Positions 57,102-64,000 of a stretch of 64,000 bases of DNA are shown here, in pieces (the first letter of the stretch is position 1; the number at the start of each line of letters is the position of its first letter). This DNA comes from Ampelomyces quisqualis (taxonomy: Eukaryota > Ascomycota > Dothideomycetes > Pleosporales > Phaeosphaeriaceae). The position numbers and the translations under genes are program-made. The stretch is taken from the NCBI GenBank assembly GCA_018398575.1, contig JAGTXZ010000018.1, positions 3,819,970-3,883,969 of the forward strand, read 5' to 3'. Below the pieces are notes generated by a model. It had not been told where the DNA came from and searched no databases. It saw only the letters and a list, made by a program, of their open reading frames with translations.

Positions 57102-58140
57102 TAGATCATGTAGAATCGGCAAGAGCACGTACAGTTCCATGAAGAGATAAGTCTGGACAACATGCGTGGCCACAAAATCGGTCTGACGACTCCTGACACC
57201 AAGAGCTGTTGTTGACGGAGTGAGTGCCAGCTTGCAATAAATGTTCGCTCTCGAGTCGAAAAAAAAAGGAACAATACTACTCCTGGCGCACAGCCGCAGT
57301 CTCTAGGGTATACTCGGGCCCACCGGCGACGTCGTCGTTATTGCAAGCAACAAGCCCGTGCGAAGCACCGGCAATCCTTTAAGATTTTTCCAAGAAACCG
57401 TTGGGCCCGAGTATGTTCCAGAACAAGGATAGGTATGCTTAGCCAATCCCTGCGCGGCTAGCTTGTAATGTACTGTACTTTTGTGGCGCCAGTGAGCCCG
57501 GTGAGCAAAGCCACTGCAATAATTCCGAAAGGTGCTGTTTTGTCGTGCACGCGAAGACGGAAAACAGGTAGTGATGATGCGTTAGATCAACATATTGAGC
57601 CTGCTTATGAATCTAGTTCGCCAAAAATTCCATCCGCTGGATCTTGTCCGACAAACCAAATAACTATCCCTATCCTTCGATCAGATCTAGACCGCGCAGC
57701 CATTGGTGCAGCAGACAGCAGGCTATACTGTAGATAGCATACGTCGTACAGAACGAACGCAGGCTAGTCTATCTAACAGACAGGGAAATGTGTGCGCGCA
57801 AAAGCGTTTCAGATGACGCTGACATTGACTGTAGCTGTATCGAGTAGAGAGCGTATTATATTGCGCTCGGATGCGCGATGTCTCGGTTGAACAGCAAACA
57901 CTAAGCGTGATCCATATGCCACTCCCTTTACGCGATCGCGTTCTTCCAGGTTGTTTCAACCATCTTGCAGTTCTTTGTCTTTCAGTTACGAATTGTTAAG
58001 CGATCGGGTGAAAAAGGCCATACATGCTGATTTTACACCGTTCTGGCACTCAAACAGCCATACAAAGTCTATGGTTTTTAAACCAACTTGGGCTTTGTGG
58101 TCAATGAGAAAGTGCGCAAACCCTGCGCCAACAGGGGAGC
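57102..58140. other. Normal-composition flank of the secreted-protein gene
   Basis: About 1 kb of non-RIP-like sequence between the TIR element and the secreted-protein gene. It contains the first copy of the hairpin repeat (57310-57414). A frame at 57468-57737 (+) encodes 89 unrecognised residues and is not called. Confidence 0.5.
57310..57414 (+). repeat. Short inverted-repeat element with internal hairpin, copy 1
   Basis: A perfect 13-bp inverted repeat, ATACTCGGGCCCA at 57310-57322 and its complement at 57402-57414, bounds a 105-bp unit. Inside, TTATTGCAAGCAACAAGCCC (57338-57357) leads into an imperfect hairpin GCCCGTGC-GAA-GCACCGGC at 57354-57372. The same left arm, core and hairpin recur at 59398-59460. 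Confidence 0.75.
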
Positions 58141-59163
58141 CTATTCAATGTTAGCTACAATAGTCTGTATACTTTAGCATAGGAGTGGAGATTACCTAGC
58201 AATGCCTTTCCTGCGTCTGTACGTAGATCGATCTTTACGCCATCCTTAGAGATATCCTCGCGTGCACGTCGCATAAGCGACAGCGTTATAGGATTTTCAA
58301 TTGCAACACTAATGAAGAATTTGACGTTGTTGTACTTTGTTGTAGGAATGAAAGATTCCCACATCGCCCACATCATGTCTGATGATCTCTGCATGCGTGG
58401 CAAATCAGCAGGAACCGCGTTAGGATGTATCTTCTTGAGCGCTACCCAAGGGCTCTCCCGATGTTGCGTTATAATGCCTCCTTCAGGAGTTACAGCCATG
58501 TGAAAAAAGGCTCCAGTTGCCTTAGCCTGTGTTAGCAATTGGTTGGCACGGAACTTTAAATGCAGGAACGTACTGGTCGAGTTATTCCATCTGGACCTGA
58601 ATACTTCTGCTCTGCTACTGGTTTCCTGTCAAATGGATTCCAGTGCTCGATCGACGCGGCCTCCCACGTCCCTCCCTCATCTACGCACTTGTCGGAAACC
58701 TTTATGCGCTTAAGGAACAATGAGATGCCCCACCATGTCCCTGGCCCTTCACTGAAGTCGCGGTACTCTTCGTCAATACTTTCCAAAAGCCTGTAACCCC
58801 ACTGAAGCAGAGATCCTGTGTTTATTGTGTTAGAAGATAAGTTTAAGGTATTGAGAGGGACAGAGACTCCTAACAACACTTACGGCGACTGAAGAGGCTT
58901 GGCGTAGTAGTCTTAGATTGTGCAAGCATATGTGCCATCAACTGGCTGCCCTTGTGCACGTAGTTGTTCCAAACATCGTCGGCCGCTGGTTCTGGCTCAG
59001 GATATCCGGTTTCCCAGCGGCGTTGTTGGACAGGCAGACTGCCTGGATGCGCATCGTCAAACACGTTGGAAGAATCGTGGATAAGGTTGTTACGAGCCCA
59101 AATAAGTGTACTAGCATTAGAGGCCGCAGGCAAGGCTGCAGCAAACACTACTATACCCCTCAT
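58141..59163 (-). CDS. Subtelomeric secreted protein of unknown function (effector candidate)
   Basis: Four exons (58884-59163, 58574-58815, 58196-58526, 58141-58154) join in phase through GTAAGT, GTACGT and GTAATC donors to 288 residues; the last exon encodes only ANIE and the stop. The N-terminus MRGIVVFAAALPAASNA is a probable short secretion signal. The rest is soluble, with Trp-rich blocks WGYRLLESIDEEYRDF, GPGTWWGISLFLKRIK and SSDMMWAMWESFIP. It has a single cysteine, so it is not a small cysteine-rich effector. I do not recognise the family and assign no function. The locus is intact, with normal composition, although it lies between RIP-mutated blocks and between two copies of a hairpin repeat, only 5 kb from the telomere. 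Confidence 0.72.
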
Positions 59164-59397
59164 GGCAGAGGATATACCAAGGAAGATCGTAGAAAACTAA
59201 ATTTGAGAAGAGATATTATATGAAACTGTAATGAATGTTGCAGGTAGAAGTAAACGTGGTACTCAACAACAGTATCGACACGAATTCCCTCTAAGTAAAT
59301 ACGTATTCGAGGGAGTAGAATTACCCCTAGGCATGTCACCTATCTAACGGAGTTCTGTAGGATCTGAGGTTGCCGACTAGAGTAAAACAACCGTGAC

Positions 59398-59472
59398 ATA
59401 CTCTGGCCCACTTGTTTCTTCGAAATTATTGCAAGCAACAAGCCCCTGCGAAGCAGGGGCCTTCTACCCTAG
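59398..59472 (+). repeat. Hairpin repeat copy 2, possible Helitron-type 3' end
   Basis: The left arm ATACTCTGGCCCA (59398-59410), core TTATTGCAAGCAACAAGCCC (59427-59446) and hairpin GCCCCTGC-GAA-GCAGGGGC (59442-59460) match copy 1. The stem is perfect here. Eight bases after it comes CTAG at 59469-59472, followed by T; a hairpin shortly before CTAG-T is the usual 3' end of Helitrons. AT-rich RIP-like DNA begins just beyond. Whether it is a Helitron end is inference. Confidence 0.6.
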
Positions 59473-60580
59473 TGATAATGCCTACCCTAACAATAACTAT
59501 ACAAATTTGTACTAGGTTAGGCACAGGCCACAAAAATCAACAAATTCTTAGCATTAAGATCTTTCTAGGTAAGTGTTGTATAAAAATTCTAAAGAGACAG
59601 ATTTGTAGAGAATTCTTTATTTATCTATTCTACAAGAGAGCTTATATTAAGCTTCTGTTATAGTAGAGTTATAGTGTTCTTTTATTATTAGAGTAGTGTA
59701 GGAGCTAAGCGATAGTATAGATTAAATTGTCGTAAGTGAAAAGGATTATCTCTCTTTTTTCTATACTATGTAAAGATTAATTAGATTAAATACACTAAGC
59801 TAAGAGACAGCTTAATTAGTTAGTCTAATTCTAAAAGTATTCTTACTTTCTTAGTAATATGCTTAGGTATTATACGTAACAATTCTGTAATCTACTAATT
59901 TACATACTCTATTACATACCCCTTAGATTAAGTAAACTTATTAGCTTACCTAATCTGTTTAGTAGAGTAGAAGTAGTAATTAAAGTAAATAGTAATACTA
60001 CTCTGTATTATAGGCGTTGCGTTACTTAATTTATTAGCTTAAATATAAGTTACTAGTGTATAAATTCCTAATTATTTACTATATCTATAATTAAATTTAA
60101 TATTAGTATTATTTGCTTACAATTGTAACCTACGTTATCTTAACTTAGTCTTGTGTAGAAGTCTTGTAAGTAGGTAGTTCTATATTATAAGAGTAAACAG
60201 ACTGTTAGTGTAGGTTTACCTATAGGCTAAGCTTTAATTTAGAGCGTTTGCTATTACCTAGCCTGTTAGCTAGGTAAGAGATAGTCTGTTTATGTGTATT
60301 GTTATAGAGTAAGATTGCGCAACTAGGTAAGAAAGTAGTAAGTAAGCTTATTACCTTATAGTTGCGTAGCTTAGGTATAAGAAGCCTACCTACTCTCTTA
60401 TTCTTATACTCTAGAGCATTAATTAACTTATTAATTAACTTATTAACTAGCTATCTATCTACTTATTCTTCTTATTATCTACTTTATTAACTACTTACTT
60501 AGTCTTCTCTATTATAGTAAGTTTCTTTGCTTTTAATCTAGTCTATTACTAACTTAGGCAGCTGCCTAAGAAGAATCTTA
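59473..60580. repeat. AT-rich RIP-like subtelomeric block
   Basis: Very AT-rich sequence with stops in all frames and repeated TTAACTTATT-type runs near 60,420-60,450. No parent element was recognised by eye. It continues into the decayed frames on the right. Confidence 0.55.
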
Positions 60581-61650
60581 CTATTATAGTTAATAAGATA
60601 GCCTATGTGCGCGCCTATAAAAAGAACGCTGCTACTACTACTATGCCTACTGTTAAGAGCAAGGCTAATAATCTAAATCTGCTGCACTAATTCTAGTAAA
60701 AGACTAAGTAGCGTAATTCTTTGCCTAAGAGCAGAGTAGTTTCTAGCAAAAAGACTATTAGAGTTAAGAAAGAAAAGCTTTGCTCTAGTTTGTACTTACG
60801 CTATACCTCTTAGTTTACTAATAAGTAAAGTAACAGCTACTACTATAGTAAGGCTAGATTAATAATAAGTAAGTGTTATACAGCTTACTTAAACTATTCT
60901 TGCGTTAAGATATAGGTTGCTCTAGTTACTATTAATAATATACTTACTAATACAAGTAGTCTAGGTAATCTGCGTAAGTAGGCTATACAAATTATTATTA
61001 GCATATTTAAGAGAACTATTAAGGTAAGCTTTAAAGATTATTTAATCTTAGAAACAACTAATTTGTTTATAAGAGCTAGAGAAGGCTTACGCGTAGCTTA
61101 ACTAGCAGCTTAAGGCTGCAAAGGCTATGTAGTAGGCTTAGAGCGTTTTAGCTCTTAGTAGTTTTAGAGTAAGCTTAAGCTATGTTAATCTAACTTTTAG
61201 CTTACTAGGTACTAAGCCTACGCGTCCTGCTTAGGGCTTTAGAAGATATAGGTTTAGTAAAGCATTAAGCAAGTTTATAGCTTAGGCTCTATTTACGCTA
61301 ATTAAGTAGTAGTTATTGTTTAGTTACTAGCGCTACAGCTCTTTTCTGCCTAACGCTCTGCTGCTTAAGGAGCAGCTCTAGGCTACTTAGACTCTAATAC
61401 CTAAGTGTTAAAAGCTAGCGTAGAATTAGCTGTTATTTTCTTTACCTAAGGCTATAAAAACAGTTAGAGATTTACTAACTCTAAGCTATAGATTAAGGGC
61501 TTTAAGTCTCTTAATTGCTAAGTGTTGTACTTAGGCTTACAAGATAATTAATAAGGTGTTTAACTTTATAGAGGTAAGTTTCTAAGTAGTTTTGCTTATA
61601 ATTTAGAGTTAGTAGTCTTAGTTTTTGCGTGTTTACTCTGCTTAGATCCT
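60581..61650 (+). pseudogene. RIP-decayed ORF, unrecognised
   Basis: The + strand keeps a single reading frame with protein-like segments (NAATTTMPTVKSKANNLN, VALVTINNILTNTSSLGNL, RTIKVSFKDYLILETTNLF) interrupted only by TAA/TAG stops, the pattern expected when Gln and Trp codons are hit by RIP. Several Cys and Tyr residues cluster near 60,780-60,900, as in a zinc-binding segment. It may be part of another transposon or a host gene caught in a repeat. Borders are approximate. Confidence 0.45.
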
Positions 61651-61679
61651 GTAGTAATCTTAAGCTTCTAGAGCAAGTA

Positions 61680-63919
61680 AATTAATCTTTATGTTTTCTA
61701 AATTATTGCTTTATAAGTAACTTACTTATATTCTTAAGGTTAAGAAGCTACTTAAACTTAGGAAATTATTAATAAGTAAAGTTCTTAGTAAGACTATTAG
61801 CTAGCATTAATCTAGATTCTAGATAAAATACTTAGAATAATTCTTTTAAGTGCTCTTGCCTAAGCTATATATTCTAAATATTAACATGCCTAAGCTTTAT
61901 AGATATCTGCTTATTTTTCCTTATAACTAGCTAGATAGTCTGCTAATTATTACACTAGATATTCTATAGATCTTCTAGATTAAGCGTAAGCTCCTTAAAG
62001 AACTAGCTAAGCGCTATAGATTCTTTTGCAGCGTATTCTAGAGCAAGCAGCTTAGATTCTATTATTAACGTAGTAACTAATTCTTACCTTATAGCTTTCT
62101 AAGAGATTACTCTTCTAAATAGGATAGCTATATAACTGTGTAAGAAACGCCTAGTTACTTTATTATTAGCAAAGAAGGCGTTTCTGCAAATAGTTAGTTC
62201 TAGACTATTAAAATTCTTATATTTAATTGAATTAAACCTTGTTTAATACAAGTACATAATTACCTGTTCTATAGCTTTAATATACTTGTCTAAAGGATTA
62301 GTTAAGAAATAGGAAAGCTTGAAGACTACGTAAGCAATATCTAGGCGGATTATAATTGCAGTATAGAGGATTAATCTAACTCTTTCTTAATAGGCCTTAA
62401 TTTCTTGCTTACTAGCTTCTCTAGTGTTCTTATAGAGCTTCTTAGATAGTAGTAGTGTTAGAGGGAACAATCTATTGTGTAGACTGAATTTCTTAGTAAT
62501 CTTATTAATATAGGCGTTGTAAACTAGAGTAATTATTCTGTCTAATCTGTTTTAGACAACCCTAATCCTAAGGAACTATTTAACTAGTTCTTAATCCTAG
62601 ATTTTGTATTTGCAAATAATTTTAGCCTATAGATCCTTAGCTTTAAGCTTGTAATCTTTGTAGTAGATAAGTAGAATATTATTAACGTAGAACAAAATAA
62701 AGACTGTTTAATCCTATATAAAGAATAGACAGAGTTTTTCTTTAGATGCAAGTAGTCCTATCTTGTGTAGTAATCTTAAGAATTCTTTATACTAAAGTAA
62801 TAGAGATTCTCTAAGCCTGTAGAGTACTTAGTTAAGCCTTACACATAGCCTAGCTTTCTTAAATCTGTCTAGTAGATTACAGATTACTAGATTGTTAGCT
62901 ATAATTAAGGCGTTAAGGAACGCTCTAACTACGTTATATTATATAATTTCTAGATTAAAATAGGCTGCAATAGCTATAGCAATTCTAAAAGACTTAGCTG
63001 CAAGAATAGTAGCGTACGTAGTAAGTAGAAAGTCTTTTTCCTAAAGATCTTCTCTTACTATAAGCCTAGCTTTACACTTTAGAAAGTAACTGTCTTAATT
63101 AAACTTGTATACCTAGACCTATTTTAATAGGATTAGTTAATCCTTAGACTTATGCTTTAGAATCTCTTTCTAAGTACTTTTCTTGTGTAGCTTATTAATT
63201 TCCTTAAGAGAGGCATCTAACAATAGGCTTTTTATTAGATGTTAAAGCATCTGCTTCTATGTGTTAAGTAGCTTAGGTATAGTATCTCTATAAGCACGCT
63301 TCTTAACTGCTTAGTAATTTTAATTACTTAGTATAGCTGTTATAATTATAGCGTTTATTGTTTTGTAACTAGAGCGCTTAGTCTAGGCTTTTATAAGGCC
63401 TAGTAAGAAAGTATTCTTAAAATTATTCTTCTAGCAATCTATAAATAGATCTGCAATTAATATATTAACACTTTTACCTTCTATCTAATTGTTATAATCT
63501 TTCTTGCAGCAAAGTAGTATATATTAACTTAGTAGTTTGTTAATCTTAGAAGCTGCTTCTTACAGTTAACAACTTAATTGTGTAAGAAGATTTACTAATC
63601 CTACTTTATCTAGGGCTCTAGAGTTACTACTCTTAGGTTAAGTAGCAGAGGAGGAAAAGGCTAACTGCCTATCCTGTTAGAAACCTATCTAATCTCTAGA
63701 TACTAACAGGCTAGCTCTTTTAGAACCTAGTAATAGTTCTTAGCTGTTAGATCCTACGCGCTTAATAAGCTTAATACTAAATAACTTATCTAGTTCTAGA
63801 GTTGCCTCTAGAGTAACAAGCCTAGTATATTTACTTTAGTCTAAAAGGATTTCTAAATGCTTGCTAGCCTTGCTAGCACTCCTCTTAGTTTCTACTTCTT
63901 CTTCTTTGTAATTATAAAA
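61680..63919 (-). mobile_element. RIP-decayed Ty1/copia retrotransposon pol fragment, cut by the telomere
   Basis: One - strand frame can be followed from 63,917 to about 61,680. Around 63,090-62,640 it holds reverse-transcriptase features: KCKARLIVRED, FRIAIAIAAYFNLE, VVRAFLNA, and FYVNNILLIYYKDY, in which the catalytic YVDD has become YVNN. From 62,600 to 62,230 comes the copia connection (AYINKITKKFSLHN, SYFLTNPLDKYIKAIEQVI), and from 62,150 to 61,680 the RNase H region (LALEYAAKE, LRHVNI, RLMLANSLTKN). Stops sit at positions that are Gln or Trp in the family. Integrase and gag are absent: the frame reaches the telomere while still upstream of the RT core. The element is dead. Confidence 0.82.
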
Positions 63920-64000
63920 TTAGGGTTAGGGTTAGGGTTAGGGTTAGGGTTAGGGTTAGGGTTAGGGTTAGGGTTAGGGTTAGGGTTAGGGTTAGGTTTG
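63920..64000 (+). repeat. Telomere, TTAGGG repeats
   Basis: Twelve perfect TTAGGG units run from 63920 to 63991, followed by TTAGG and TTTG at the window end. The G-rich strand runs 5' to 3' toward the end, as required for a right-hand chromosome terminus. The final TTTG may be a sequencing or assembly end effect. Confidence 0.97.

Noticed and set aside
57061..57110. GGTTCGA-like stretch resembling a tRNA T-arm
   Set aside because: It is the terminal inverted repeat of the 599-bp element; no acceptor stem or anticodon arm can be drawn.
57468..57737. 89-codon frame in the subtelomeric island
   Set aside because: No recognised feature and no splice partner; kept only as a note in the flank entry.
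1..64000. Search for a CRISPR array, bacterial operon or secondary-metabolite core gene
   Set aside because: Genes are intron-containing and eukaryotic; no polyketide synthase, NRPS or terpene cyclase motif and no spacer-repeat array were seen.

Overview
The window is the end of a chromosome (or of a telomere-capped contig) from a filamentous ascomycete. It closes with twelve TTAGGG repeats. Genes carry short introns of about 45-110 nt with GT..AG borders, a wetA-type conidiation regulator is present, and AT-rich blocks look mutated by repeat-induced point mutation (RIP). A Dothideomycete, perhaps Pleosporales, is the best guess; this is inference from gene style, not a species call.

Bases 1-27,050 are a normal gene-rich arm. 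In order: a 5' part of an ACS-type MFS transporter (-), an L-rhamnose mutarotase-like protein (+), an Stb3/Sin3-binding protein (-), DNA topoisomerase III (-), a DUF1295 membrane protein (+), a long gene-poor stretch, a sugar/inositol-type MFS porter (+), a HUT1-type UDP-galactose transporter (-), a three-KH RNA-binding protein (-), a zinc MDR dehydrogenase (-), a Yippee protein (-), a TPR-J-domain co-chaperone (+), a YwbE-UBZ fusion (+) and a coiled-coil protein (-).

Bases 27,051-39,414 hold a possible decayed secreted-protein locus, a GST-fold protein (-), an alpha/beta hydrolase (-) divergent from a Zn2Cys6 transcription factor (+), then the housekeeping pair RLP24 (-) and PAM18 (+).

Bases 39,415-45,500 are gene-poor: broken ORFs, an AT-rich block and a diverged duplicated motif. 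From 45,560 a second gene-rich segment holds a phytanoyl-CoA dioxygenase-like protein (+), a TMEM234-like protein (-), wetA (+), exosome RRP4 (-) and a two-HKD phospholipase D-like protein (+).

Bases 55,200-64,000 are the subtelomere. They contain a RIP-decayed Tc1/mariner transposase (-), a 0.6 kb element with TA-flanked terminal inverted repeats, an island of normal composition carrying a four-exon secreted-protein gene between two copies of a short repeat with a conserved hairpin, a RIP-decayed ORF (+), and a RIP-decayed Ty1/copia pol region (-) whose reading frame runs directly into the telomere repeats.

Exon borders were inferred by joining conserved reading frames at GT..AG sites; no transcript evidence was available. 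Most genes are housekeeping and do not form one pathway. The subtelomeric island is the part most likely to be new.
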